Source: CAZTLE01 sp964614415 (GTDB taxonomy: Bacteria > Bacteroidota > Bacteroidia > Flavobacteriales > Flavobacteriaceae). From it: DNA of 64,000 bases. The position numbers and the translations under genes are program-made. Positions 18,511 through 27,896 of this stretch are shown in pieces. The stretch is taken from positions 1 through 64,000 of the forward strand of contig CAZTLE010000001.1 in the NCBI GenBank assembly GCA_964614415.1, written 5' to 3'. The notes below the pieces were generated by a model that was not told the origin of the DNA, did no database searches, and was given only the letters and a program-made list of their open reading frames with translations. The first letter of the stretch is position 1; each line of letters opens with the position of its first letter.

Positions 18511-18873
18511 ATGAAAAGTCTAAGCGCGGCTGTTTGCCTTTGGTTGATGAGCACACTGTCCCTTGTTTCGCAACAAGACCTCTCGGTTGAAGAAATAGTG
18601 AGCTATCAAAATAAAGCCATGGCGAAATTGGAAATGACTCCCAAACAAACGGAACAGGTTTCTGCTATCAATCTCACCTATGCCACGAAGCAGATGGCCT
18701 TGATGGATGAGGAAGGAAGTATGTTTGGCAAATTTGGTCGTATGAAGAAACTGGGAAAGGCTAAGAACGCCGAACTCGAGAAGGTACTAACCGAAGAGCA
18801 GTACGAGCGATACGAAGACGATATAGAACCTCAAATAAGAAAGCACTTCAGAGCAAAGATGCAACAAAAGTAA
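18511..18873 (+). CDS. small secreted helical protein, Spy/CpxP-like
   Basis: 120 residues with a signal peptide (hydrophobic core at 4-18, cleavage near VSQQ). The mature 100 residues are highly charged helices with heptad character: AMAKLEMTPKQTEQVSAINL, then KNAELEKVLTEEQYERYE. The LTEEQ...Y pattern resembles small periplasmic chaperone-like proteins of the Spy/CpxP group in Bacteroidota. It stands alone behind the LytTR operon and could be an envelope-stress protein. The assignment rests on composition and pattern only. Confidence 0.5.
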   Translation: MKSLSAAVCLWLMSTLSLVSQQDLSVEEIVSYQNKAMAKLEMTPKQTEQVSAINLTYATKQMALMDEEGSMFGKFGRMKKLGKAKNAELEKVLTEEQYERYEDDIEPQIRKHFRAKMQQK

Positions 18874-19052
18874 TCCAGGGATAAGGTTAGTTTTTAAAGT
18901 GTTCACCTGGTAGATTGAAAGAGGTCCTCTTGATTAAGGAACTCTTTGAAAAAACCCTCCCGGCGGCTTTTCATCAGGTGCTTATGCTGTCTGGGGGGTT
19001 ATCACAATGTTTGAATCAAGAATCGCGACACTACTGGTTGCTCAGCAGTTGA

Positions 19053-22000
19053 TTAATTGGCTTTCGCGTTTGCATTCATAACGAAAAATTCGGCCCTTCG
19101 ATTTTCCTGATGTTCGGTCTCACTACAAGGAATATCATTCTCACATTTATTAGCCAATTGAGATTCACCCAATCCAATGGCCCTTATCCTATCTTGATCA
19201 ATACCCCGTGACACCAGATAATCTCTCACAGAATTGGCCTGCCGATCCGAAATGTTCTGATTGTAGGCATCGCTTCCTCTGGAATCCGTGTGACTTTCAA
19301 TAACAAGCATCAATTGAGGATAGTCGTACATGACCTGTGCAATTCGTTCCAACTCAGCCATGGCATCTTTTCGAATACCGGTCTTGTCATAATCGAAGTA
19401 GATGTTGTTGAATTGAAGATCCGGTGATAGATAGATCTCGATAATCTGTTGATTGTCCAGGGAGACAGTAATATCCTCTTCTTTGGAAATATAGCCTTCC
19501 TTTTTAACGGAGACCAGTATTTTCTGATCACATTCCAAATATGTGACATATCTATAGGCACGATCCACAAATACTCTGGTTTGTTTGCCATCCGCGGTTT
19601 CAATCAGGACCTCGGCCGTGTCAATTGTTCTACCACTGATGTTATCTCTAACAGCTATTCGTATCTCTGTTCGACAGTCAGGTTCAGGTTCCTGTATGGT
19701 GGTTTCATCTACAGGATCCACTTGTGTGGGATCCAAAGCGGTGGGATCAAAGGGGACGTATCCCTGAACCACAAAGGCGTCCTCGGCAATATCACAGGCA
19801 CGGGCGTACGCGGCAAGGTCACGCGCACGAGGCTCACTTGTAAGGCCCTTCGCGAGTACCACCGAATATTGAGTGTTGTTAATTCCGGACGGACTCAGTG
19901 TGGAAATTACATCAAATGTATGTCCGGGATACTGTTGATTAAATCTACCGGAAAGATCTAATGCGTCTTCCACTGTCGCGCCTGCCTCACTGTTTAATGA
20001 TGCGACGATTACCTGCCAGGTTCCCTCCCCGGGAGTCTTCATGAACTGATCATCCCAGGTTTCAGCAGTTAAATGATTGTACTTCTCGCATATTGCGATA
20101 CGCTGATTGGTGATGAGTGTTTCCAGATTGGGGTAATAATTAGCCAGAAAACCGGGAAAGTTGTCTGTTATTGAATCCAGGTATGATTGTGCCTCCTCTT
20201 CGTAGCCTAAATAGAAGTTGGACAGTCCCATATAGTGCCATACACTGGCTTGAAGTGTATCCGTTGGGTCTATTGAATGCAGGACTTCCAGTGCGAACTC
20301 AAAATCCTCGGTGAGGTATTCATGAACGGCGTCATTGAATTCAATAATACCAAAGTTGTCCTCTACCTCCGGAGGTGCATTTTCTTTGTTTCTTGCCTCT
20401 TCAAGCAGATCGAAGGCTTTATCGATATCACCTTTGTTGTATTCCGAAACGGCGAGATTATTTAAAATGGCTGCATAGTTCACTTTACGGTCTGTGGAAT
20501 TATCAAGATCGTCCGATATATAAGAAGGAGCCACGGGTTCTTCTGGCTTAAAAATATTTTGGAAAAGCGTCATATTCAGCACAGAAATGGCGATCAGCGC
20601 AATGACCAAATAGAAGGGGCCTCTCGGGAAAAGCATGTGCCACCAGCTACGGTGGTTGACCGGTCTAAAGAATTCTTCTGCCTCTTTTTTAAGCAGATTG
20701 ATGGGGCCGTCAAGATAAGCCTTGGCAACCCGATCCTCAATCAGGTCGTTTTCAATTAAATAGAACAGATCGCGTTTCCCTTTCAGGTCATCCGGATTCA
20801 ATAAGGAATGGTTGATCCGGGTTTGTACCATTACTTCCCGATGCAAATAGGAGTTCTCAGGTACATCCAACCGTCGTAGCAGGTTCAAAATGGCTTCGCG
20901 GGCAATGCGCTCCACCTTTGGATCAAGGAGTTCAATGAGTTCGGTTCGCAGGTCATCGTCCATTTCGCTTTCCAAAAGGTGCGATACCTGAGCCAGCTTG
21001 TGTAGCGTTTGATAGTTTAGCTCGAACTCGTTTTCGGCATGCTGATACTGTTCCGAAAGTGCTTTCCCGATGGCTATCACGAATTGCCAGTGTATTTTGG
21101 GATAGAGAGCGAGACTGCAAAACCACTGGAAGAGTATCGGATCATTTAATGCCTTTTGAATTCCTTCAACCTCATGAAAACTGGAAAAAGACGCTTCTTT
21201 TTCAAGTTTTAACTGTGAGATACGGGCGTTAAGTCCGGGGAGCTCATCATTCAGCAAACTTTCAGACATATAGATGAACCCTTTTAACGTAGCCGGGAGC
21301 ACAGGGATATAGCCATCAATAATTTCTTCGTTTCTACCCCAGTCACTAAATCTTCTCGGCGTTAAGAGGAAACGTTTATTCCAACGGGATAACAATGTCG
21401 CTGCCCAGCGAAAAACCCGGTCCAGCTTTGCATTGAGCATCCATTTCCCGTCACTGATAATGATAAGGGTGTGATATGGATATTTTTCCGAAACCGCATC
21501 CAACGTGATACCCTTGGGGTGCTCTTTGTTTTTCAGGTATTTCGGGTTTCGATTGAAATAATAGACTTCTACGAAGGTGTCTTCATTTTTCAGGAATTCC
21601 TGCAAGTAGTTAAATAACTCGAGTTGGAAACCTTCTGCCTGACTGCGATCTACCAGCACCAGGTATTCCGGAATCCGAGTAGTCTCTTTAAAATCCAGAT
21701 CGATATATCCGGCACTGTTCGCGGTCTTCTTAATACTTCCGGAGATATCGAGCTTAGTCGTCCCGGCTTCCCGTCGGTGTTTCAGCCTACGGGATAGTTC
21801 ATAGAGTTCTTTTTCCGGTTTTATGCGACTATTCTGATTAGGCAGCTCCAGATCGTAAGGAGGTTCGATCCCTTCAAAATCAAGACTGGACAATATATCT
21901 TTCGACGGAATTGTCTTTCGTTTTCTGAAATAGAAAATTTCCAAAAGCAAGGGAACCAGGGCCGAGAGAATGAGCAAAGCAGCAATCAGTCCTATGATTT

Positions 22001-24401
22001 CTCCTAAAGACATTCGCTTCCAGGACCGCTTGTCAAAAAGGTTAAAGTACAGGGTCGTGTTTACACCCGACGACGGATAAGAGACTTCTACAAAATCCGA
22101 TTCCGTATACTTGTTCGAATCCAAAGAAGTAAAGTAGCTGTCCAGCTTGTTGGATTGATCGATTGTTGGATAGGGGATCGTGTCTCCCTTTGCCACAAAC
22201 ACATACTCTGAGGCATCAATCCCATCATTGGTACCATACGGTATAAACATGTTTCCTTCACTATTCCTCTTGAGTTTTGTTTTGACAGGAAATGCATGAA
22301 GGATGGAATTGATAAACACTTCCGGTAATTGTGAAGCGAGTTCTTCTATCGGAGCCTGTCCGGTACCTATAAATTCATCATCCAGAAAAATCGTGAACCG
22401 AGCAATATCGTCTTCATCTTCTTCGATCACGAGTTGGGATCTGTGAATAAATTGAGTACTGTCTTTGGGTGCAAACCTATTGGTCAATGCTATAAGTGCC
22501 TGAATACTGTCCTGTATGATCTTGCGGTCATCCTTCAGCCTCAACGAGTCCAGACCTTCGTCGATGAGAATTGAATCCAGTAACAGGGCAGGTTTCCTTC
22601 TGGGGAGTTTCAAATAGCGACGATGGTCGTTATAACTTGCATCATTGATCGGTATGATTTCCGTAATCCCTAATGGGTTGGCAGACTCAATAGAAATGGA
22701 ATCGGTAAGAAGTGTTTGTATTCGCTGTCGTTGCTCCCCCGCAAGAGCAGGAGAGAGCACATAAGCATGGTAAGGAACCGAATAGGTCTCAATAATTTTT
22801 AAGTTAGATGTGTCCGCACGTTTCCAACTGTGTTCGTCCACGGCGATGCCATCCGTCTGCCCGGCAATAAGTTGTTGTATAGAAGCGTCGTGACTTCCTG
22901 AAAAGTCATGAGCCTCCAACATCTCCAAAATTTTATACCCCCTTACTTCAAAGAGTCCAACGGGTAATTTGTATCCCGATGTTGAGGTCTCTTTGACGAA
23001 GAGGAATCGCTTCTCATCAAAATCACCCAGATCGTCAATCCTTGAATCCTTCCTTGCCACAATATGGCCTTTAAACGAACGCTGATCGTTCACGGTATGG
23101 GTAGCGACGACAGCGAGCTGAGGGTGTTTTCTTGTGGCATTAAGGTAGGGGAACACTGTGTAAACCCCAATGTCAATATCTCCTGAGAGCAGTTGTTGAG
23201 AGAGCGAATCGGGTTCAATGTCAAAATTGGGCTCCAACCCGTTGTATTGATCTATTCGGGCGACCAGGCTGTTAAAAATAGGAGTATAGGTTTCCGATAA
23301 ACCTCTACCTCCTTTATATTCAATAACCCCAACACGTAACCTGGAGGTGGTGAAAATACTATCCGGGTTAACGGAAGGATCAGCCGCCAGTAAAGGCCGT
23401 TCTTCACCTAATATTACCGAGTTCAGTGAAATGGTCTTACGACTTATCGAGATATCACAAATGTCATCGTGAGGAAGCGTATCATAGAGAACGGCCAGTT
23501 CAATATCAAAGAGACCATCGTTATCCACCTCAAATTCATGAACAATAAGGGTGTCGCTATAGATTCGCATCTGGTCTCTCGGAATGCGCTCTCCGTTTGC
23601 TTTTAATTGCAAAGAATACGGGCGCGTGGTATCGACCACAATTTTGGGGAGGAAAGAAACCACCTGCGGATTCAATGGCTCGATCTCATAGTCGAAATCA
23701 ATCTGTGGCTTACTTTCACATACGGCTATCTCTGTAGTTTGAGCAATGCTGTTCGGCGTGAGTAGGTTACGCGCCCTGACGGTTATCTCGTGGGTCTTTG
23801 CCGTGTCGAAGACATACTCGGCACGAATACTGTTATTGCCGGGGCTGATGAACCAATCTGATTCAATACTCGTATCATCGATCAGAATTTCACCTCCGGC
23901 CAGTATTCCGTTTACCAGCCCTTCTATGACCAAGGTGTCACCAACTGAAACAATTTCCGGGGGTAACTCCAGGAAGTCGGGCTGGGGGGGTACACGCGTG
24001 CGATTCATGAAGTAGGCAAGAACGAGAAATGCCACGGTCAGCAGTGTGGTAATCAGAAGTGTATAGCGCTTCTTTCTGTCCTCGCCTTTTTCCAGCTCAC
24101 CTTTTTCATCCACCTTGCCCTCAATTCGATCTTCGAAGGCTTTGGTATTGGACTGAATATATTGCACATATTTCCTGAAGGCATAATCAAAAAGGGCTTG
24201 CTGATTTTGTGACTTGACCACAACCGGACCCAGATATGTTTTCAAGGCTTCCAGGTCCTCCGGTGTGGCACCCTTTCCAAAGGTTAGCAATACCTTTTGA
24301 AGTTTTAGCCGCTGATCTACGCCAACACGAAACCCTTCGCCCTCCAGAAACGTGATGAGGGTAGACAGGGGTAACTGTATGACGTGATCTTTGGCGCTCA
24401 C
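19053..24401 (-). CDS. giant membrane protein: CoxE-like N-terminus, PhnD-like periplasmic domain, vWA domain, TPR, SPOR-like and OmpA domains
   Basis: 1782 residues. 1-85: resembles the helical N-terminus of CoxE-type vWA proteins (GFRVGVDQRL, VVVKSQNQQALFDYAF). 112-131: TM1, preceded by RKKR. 140-320: beta-rich modules. 354-590: PhnD-like phosphate/phosphonate-type binding domain (LRVGVIEYKG, DIDIGVYTVFPYL). 801-823: TM2, followed by FRKRK. 911-1040: vWA domain with LVLVDRSQA and IIISDG; the MIDAS motif DxSxS reads D918-R-S-Q-A922, so its last Ser is lost. 1262-1281: TM3. 1305-1430: TPR-like. 1460-1545: SPOR-like. 1577-1660: PEGA/carboxypeptidase-regulatory-like. 1664-1776: OmpA peptidoglycan-binding domain (IYFDYDKTGI, IESHTDSRGSDAYN). 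The positive-inside rule puts the CoxE and vWA parts in the cytoplasm and the binding and OmpA parts in the periplasm. It is the third gene of a tight operon with a MoxR ATPase and a DUF4062 protein. Confidence 0.8.
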   Translation of the reverse strand: MSAKDHVIQLPLSTLITFLEGEGFRVGVDQRLKLQKVLLTFGKGATPEDLEALKTYLGPVVVKSQNQQALFDYAFRKYVQYIQSNTKAFEDRIEGKVDEKGELEKGEDRKKRYTLLITTLLTVAFLVLAYFMNRTRVPPQPDFLELPPEIVSVGDTLVIEGLVNGILAGGEILIDDTSIESDWFISPGNNSIRAEYVFDTAKTHEITVRARNLLTPNSIAQTTEIAVCESKPQIDFDYEIEPLNPQVVSFLPKIVVDTTRPYSLQLKANGERIPRDQMRIYSDTLIVHEFEVDNDGLFDIELAVLYDTLPHDDICDISISRKTISLNSVILGEERPLLAADPSVNPDSIFTTSRLRVGVIEYKGGRGLSETYTPIFNSLVARIDQYNGLEPNFDIEPDSLSQQLLSGDIDIGVYTVFPYLNATRKHPQLAVVATHTVNDQRSFKGHIVARKDSRIDDLGDFDEKRFLFVKETSTSGYKLPVGLFEVRGYKILEMLEAHDFSGSHDASIQQLIAGQTDGIAVDEHSWKRADTSNLKIIETYSVPYHAYVLSPALAGEQRQRIQTLLTDSISIESANPLGITEIIPINDASYNDHRRYLKLPRRKPALLLDSILIDEGLDSLRLKDDRKIIQDSIQALIALTNRFAPKDSTQFIHRSQLVIEEDEDDIARFTIFLDDEFIGTGQAPIEELASQLPEVFINSILHAFPVKTKLKRNSEGNMFIPYGTNDGIDASEYVFVAKGDTIPYPTIDQSNKLDSYFTSLDSNKYTESDFVEVSYPSSGVNTTLYFNLFDKRSWKRMSLGEIIGLIAALLILSALVPLLLEIFYFRKRKTIPSKDILSSLDFEGIEPPYDLELPNQNSRIKPEKELYELSRRLKHRREAGTTKLDISGSIKKTANSAGYIDLDFKETTRIPEYLVLVDRSQAEGFQLELFNYLQEFLKNEDTFVEVYYFNRNPKYLKNKEHPKGITLDAVSEKYPYHTLIIISDGKWMLNAKLDRVFRWAATLLSRWNKRFLLTPRRFSDWGRNEEIIDGYIPVLPATLKGFIYMSESLLNDELPGLNARISQLKLEKEASFSSFHEVEGIQKALNDPILFQWFCSLALYPKIHWQFVIAIGKALSEQYQHAENEFELNYQTLHKLAQVSHLLESEMDDDLRTELIELLDPKVERIAREAILNLLRRLDVPENSYLHREVMVQTRINHSLLNPDDLKGKRDLFYLIENDLIEDRVAKAYLDGPINLLKKEAEEFFRPVNHRSWWHMLFPRGPFYLVIALIAISVLNMTLFQNIFKPEEPVAPSYISDDLDNSTDRKVNYAAILNNLAVSEYNKGDIDKAFDLLEEARNKENAPPEVEDNFGIIEFNDAVHEYLTEDFEFALEVLHSIDPTDTLQASVWHYMGLSNFYLGYEEEAQSYLDSITDNFPGFLANYYPNLETLITNQRIAICEKYNHLTAETWDDQFMKTPGEGTWQVIVASLNSEAGATVEDALDLSGRFNQQYPGHTFDVISTLSPSGINNTQYSVVLAKGLTSEPRARDLAAYARACDIAEDAFVVQGYVPFDPTALDPTQVDPVDETTIQEPEPDCRTEIRIAVRDNISGRTIDTAEVLIETADGKQTRVFVDRAYRYVTYLECDQKILVSVKKEGYISKEEDITVSLDNQQIIEIYLSPDLQFNNIYFDYDKTGIRKDAMAELERIAQVMYDYPQLMLVIESHTDSRGSDAYNQNISDRQANSVRDYLVSRGIDQDRIRAIGLGESQLANKCENDIPCSETEHQENRRAEFFVMNANAKAN

Positions 24402-24405
24402 AATG

Positions 24406-25371
24406 CTAGTCTTCGCTATTCATGAGGAACAAGTCGTCCTTGTCTTTGATAAGCACCGAATAGCTAAATTTCAGGATGCTCTTCTGTGTATCGGTAAGGT
24501 CTTTAAAATTGACCCTGTTTTCGAAGAACTTCTCGGTTTCCAGAACATGGAACCAAGAGATAAGTTCGGACGTCGCGGGCATCTTCTTTTTAACCCGGGT
24601 CCGGATGTCCATGAAATGATGGATGGAGTCCATCACACTATCTTCGGGGACCTCGCCGATATTCGCTACTTTTTTTGATACGATCTCCATGAGTTGCTCG
24701 GGTTCAGGGAAGGGAATGTGGTAGAACACACACCGCCGTAAGAAGGGCTCGGGAAGTGATTTTTCCGAATTACTGGTCATGATCACCAAAATCCGTTTTT
24801 CGTCCGATTTTTCCACTTCCTGTCTTAGCTCTTTGATTCTGAACTTATACTGCTCGATCTCATTGAGGATATCGTTCGGAAAATCCCTGGGCGCTTTGTC
24901 AATTTCGTCAATAAGGACTACTGAACTCGAGGGACTCTTAACATCAGGGATCAAGGATTTTTTAGAGGAGATATATTCGGCATTCGTCATGGCGATGGCT
25001 TTCCCCAATGCCTGAAGCGTAATGTACTGAGAAGTACTCCCAGCCTGGGCGTCAGCATTTATGTTCGAATCCCTGAAGTGCCCTATAGCATCGTACTGAT
25101 AGAACAGGTCCTGAGCCGTAGTGGTCGTTTTTGTGTGGAACTCGAGTGGAAACTGACCAAAATCTCCTTTGGTTTGCTCATGCAGATCATGTGCAAGTTT
25201 GTAAGCGAGCTGTGTTTTACCTGTGCCGGGTTCCCCGGTAAGGATCAAAGGCTGGTCCAGCAGTAATGCAACTTCAACTGCATTTTTCAGCGGACCTGAG
25301 AGTATATAGGTGCTTGGATCGTTCTTTGGTTGATCCTGTCGCTTCGGAAGTTTAAAAGACGAATTTCCCAT
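24406..25371 (-). CDS. MoxR-type AAA+ ATPase
   Basis: 321 residues. Walker A is GEPGTGKTQ at 46-54, Walker B VVLIDEIDK at 151-159, sensor 1 lies in IMTSNSEKSLPEPFLRR at 197-213 with the arginine finger at its end, and a C-terminal helical lid follows. MoxR ATPases act with vWA-domain proteins to remodel or activate targets using ATP. The only vWA candidate nearby is the giant protein encoded four bases downstream. The upstream DUF4062 gene is also only four bases away, so all three should be one transcript. Confidence 0.9.
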   Translation of the reverse strand: MGNSSFKLPKRQDQPKNDPSTYILSGPLKNAVEVALLLDQPLILTGEPGTGKTQLAYKLAHDLHEQTKGDFGQFPLEFHTKTTTTAQDLFYQYDAIGHFRDSNINADAQAGSTSQYITLQALGKAIAMTNAEYISSKKSLIPDVKSPSSSVVLIDEIDKAPRDFPNDILNEIEQYKFRIKELRQEVEKSDEKRILVIMTSNSEKSLPEPFLRRCVFYHIPFPEPEQLMEIVSKKVANIGEVPEDSVMDSIHHFMDIRTRVKKKMPATSELISWFHVLETEKFFENRVNFKDLTDTQKSILKFSYSVLIKDKDDLFLMNSED

Positions 25372-25375
25372 TGTC

Positions 25376-26599
25376 TTAGTGTTTATTGATCAGGGCCATA
25401 AGCTCCTGGTCGTTAGTATTAAAATGATCTATGAGTTTCGAGATTTGGATCTCGGCTAGTTCCATTGGATAGTTACTCTCCTTGAAATACTTCTGAATAA
25501 TAGCTTCTTTCAGAGTTTCATTATCGGCAACTTCGTGTTCTTCCAGCCAGATACCGAGGTCCGTCGTGTTTACATCTGTGAGTTCCTGTATTTTAAAATA
25601 ATCGTCGAACTTGTCCAGTTGTTTCTTCAGGTTTTCCCTGCCGGCAGAGTCCGACGTACTATAGCGAACATTGAGGAAGAAATAAAAGTTGGGCGCTCCG
25701 GCGGGAAGCTCATTGACGTCGCAATATTCTTTGGAGAACCAACGCATTACTTCGACCACATTCTCGCTGGACAGGGCCTCTTCTTCTATTCTAAAAACCA
25801 CGAAAACCTTTTCATAGCCATCGTGAAGAATGTTCTCGGCCAGACTGTTCAATGAAAGGTCTTTTGGTAGTGGTTTGATGTTGAACTTTGCGAAAAGTTC
25901 CATCTGAATGAAGATCTTGAGACGGGCCAGGGTGCCACGGTCGTTCACGAAGATGGTTTTCTTTACGTCGTCACTGGCGGTCTTATCCAGGCTAAATCGC
26001 TTTACGAGGCTGGCATGCGACTGTTTTTTATCCCCTTCGACCATAAAGAAATTGAATTTTTCATTCTGGTCACCACTAATGAAATCAATAGACTGGTCTA
26101 CCCGGTTACAATAGTATTTTGTCTCCTCATCCAGTTTGGTGCTGGCTTTTTTAGGATCCCGGGACTTGATCCACCGTGCAATATCGCGTTTAATTCCTGC
26201 AATGAGATCATTGGAGTTTTCAAACCAGTAGGTAGACAAACCGTTCGGGTCTTCTACGTTTGAAATGCTCTCGAGAAAATCGGACAACTTCTTGTCACGC
26301 ACTTCCCCTTCTTCGAGTTTTTTCTCATAAATAAGACAGGGAATATTTCGCTGACGGGCACCCTCAAATTCCTCTATGGTATACTCTCCATATCCTGTAC
26401 CGAAAAGGCCGATGTACAGGTCACTTGCCTCCAGGTGCTCGGTATAGGTCTCTCGGATAGACTGATCTTTAGCACCTGCATCCTCCTCATATACAAACGT
26501 ATAGAAAAAGTCGGCCAGGGCCTCTTTAATTCTGGGGCGCTCGGCTTGAAATTCCTCCATACGGGAACTCAGGAAGATCTTGTAGCTTTCAGTGGCCAT
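25376..26599 (-). CDS. DUF4062 protein with a degenerate STAND-like region
   Basis: 407 residues. Residues 5-95 form a DUF4062 domain, which has a TIR-like fold: KIFLSSRMEEFQAER near the start, then LEASDLYIGLFGTGYGEYTI and ARQRNIPCLIYEKK. From about 160 the protein changes character: YYCNRVDQSIDF is followed by FFMVEGDKKQSHASL at 184-198, where a P-loop might be expected but no GKS/GKT is present. This resembles nucleotide-binding STAND modules that have lost the P-loop, as seen in some bacterial conflict systems. No transmembrane segment is present. It is the first gene of the operon with MoxR and the giant vWA protein. The DUF4062 call is firm; the STAND comparison is inference. Confidence 0.75.
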   Translation of the reverse strand: MATESYKIFLSSRMEEFQAERPRIKEALADFFYTFVYEEDAGAKDQSIRETYTEHLEASDLYIGLFGTGYGEYTIEEFEGARQRNIPCLIYEKKLEEGEVRDKKLSDFLESISNVEDPNGLSTYWFENSNDLIAGIKRDIARWIKSRDPKKASTKLDEETKYYCNRVDQSIDFISGDQNEKFNFFMVEGDKKQSHASLVKRFSLDKTASDDVKKTIFVNDRGTLARLKIFIQMELFAKFNIKPLPKDLSLNSLAENILHDGYEKVFVVFRIEEEALSSENVVEVMRWFSKEYCDVNELPAGAPNFYFFLNVRYSTSDSAGRENLKKQLDKFDDYFKIQELTDVNTTDLGIWLEEHEVADNETLKEAIIQKYFKESNYPMELAEIQISKLIDHFNTNDQELMALINKH

Positions 26600-26812
26600 G
26601 GGTAACGGGATATTTCAATATACAAATATTCACCGAACGTTTGACTCCGGGACATACCAATCCAATCGCTTATTCAACGTTTAATCGGGGAGGGTAAAAT
26701 GTTATGCGTTTTTAAAGATAGTCAATAAAGCAGAACACATCAAGAACATAAGCACCATGACTTGATGAAGTGTCGACTTGGTTTGATAACCTTTTGTTGA
26801 CAGGCGGGGAGA

Positions 26813-27700
26813 TCATTCTGCCGATAGGCTGGCATCCAGCACCCGTTTCATCTCCTTGCGGTAGGCCAGGGCCGTTTTCCCGGTTATCAACTTGAACTGT
26901 TTGTTGAAGTGGGAGAAGTTGTTGAAACCGCATTCAAAACAGATATCAGTAACACTTAGCTGTGTCTCTGCAAGTAACTTGGTAGCGTGCACGACGCGAT
27001 ATTCGTTCACCACCTGGGTAAAGGTTTTGTTCGTTACTTTCTTAAAATATCGACAGAAGGCAGGAACCGTCATACTGGCTTCGTCTGCTATCTCCTCCAG
27101 GGGAATGGATCGCTGGAAATGAGCATTTATATGCTTGTAGATGATGTCGATCTTCAAGCTGTCCTTATGTGAAGCTTCGAAGGCAAATCCATCCACATTG
27201 AGCAGGATATAATCTTCCGTTGTTGCTAAGGCCTGTAAGATGTTAAGGAAGGCCATCATTCGCTCAAATCCTTGTAGTTCAATAAGCGCTTCGATCTGGG
27301 GCCCCAACGTTCTCTTGGTCCCTTTACCAAATACAATCCCCTTTTTTGCACGTTGCAGTAAAGAGGTGATGGTGTCCAGTTCGGGGAGACTCCAACCCGT
27401 TTCTCCCAACAGATCGGGCCTAAATTGTATTACGGTCTCCTTTCCCTTGGCGGTTAGGCGGTCGGTAAATCCGTGATGTGGCAAATTGGATCCTATCAAT
27501 ACCAGTTGGCTGTTGCTAAAATAAGATAGGTGATTTCCAATATGGCGCTTCCCTTTTCCTTTATTTACGTACACGAGCTCGATCTCAGGATGAAAGTGCC
27601 ATGCCGCGTGTTTCATCTTGCGATTCTTGCTGTGCTGTCGCACAAGGATCGAACTCCCGAAACCGGGATCTAACTTTTCTAATGTAGGTTTCTTTTGCAT
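26813..27700 (-). CDS. AraC-family regulator with N-terminal cupin domain
   Basis: 295 residues from ATG 27700 (an earlier in-frame start at 27733 adds an unlikely leader). The N-terminal half is a cupin: AAWHFHPEIELVYVNKGKG, then LVLIGSNLPHHGF. The C-terminal 100 residues are an AraC double HTH with IPLEEIADEASMTVPAFCRYF and VTDICFECGFNNFSHFNKQF. Such regulators usually sense sugars or other small molecules. It lies 213 bases upstream of the DUF4062-MoxR-vWA operon on the same strand, but nothing else links them. Confidence 0.88.
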   Translation of the reverse strand: MQKKPTLEKLDPGFGSSILVRQHSKNRKMKHAAWHFHPEIELVYVNKGKGKRHIGNHLSYFSNSQLVLIGSNLPHHGFTDRLTAKGKETVIQFRPDLLGETGWSLPELDTITSLLQRAKKGIVFGKGTKRTLGPQIEALIELQGFERMMAFLNILQALATTEDYILLNVDGFAFEASHKDSLKIDIIYKHINAHFQRSIPLEEIADEASMTVPAFCRYFKKVTNKTFTQVVNEYRVVHATKLLAETQLSVTDICFECGFNNFSHFNKQFKLITGKTALAYRKEMKRVLDASLSAE

Positions 27701-27896
27701 AGTGATTTGTACTGTAAAGGTACGGCAAACCAAAGACCGTAACTATACTATATTGACCAAAAAATATCCAAAATTAACAATTTATACTAATTGGAGGTAA
27801 TTGAGTGGTAAAATAGTATATAAATTGACCAATTGGGTTGTTTTTTCCATAGCCTATGTGACGGACATTTGCACTGTAACATTAAATACTATTTCT

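Noticed and set aside
18918..18947. Inverted repeat between the Spy-like gene and the giant vWA gene as a terminator
   Set aside because: The 10-of-11 pairing is fair but neither strand has a T-run after the stem, so evidence is too weak for a terminator.
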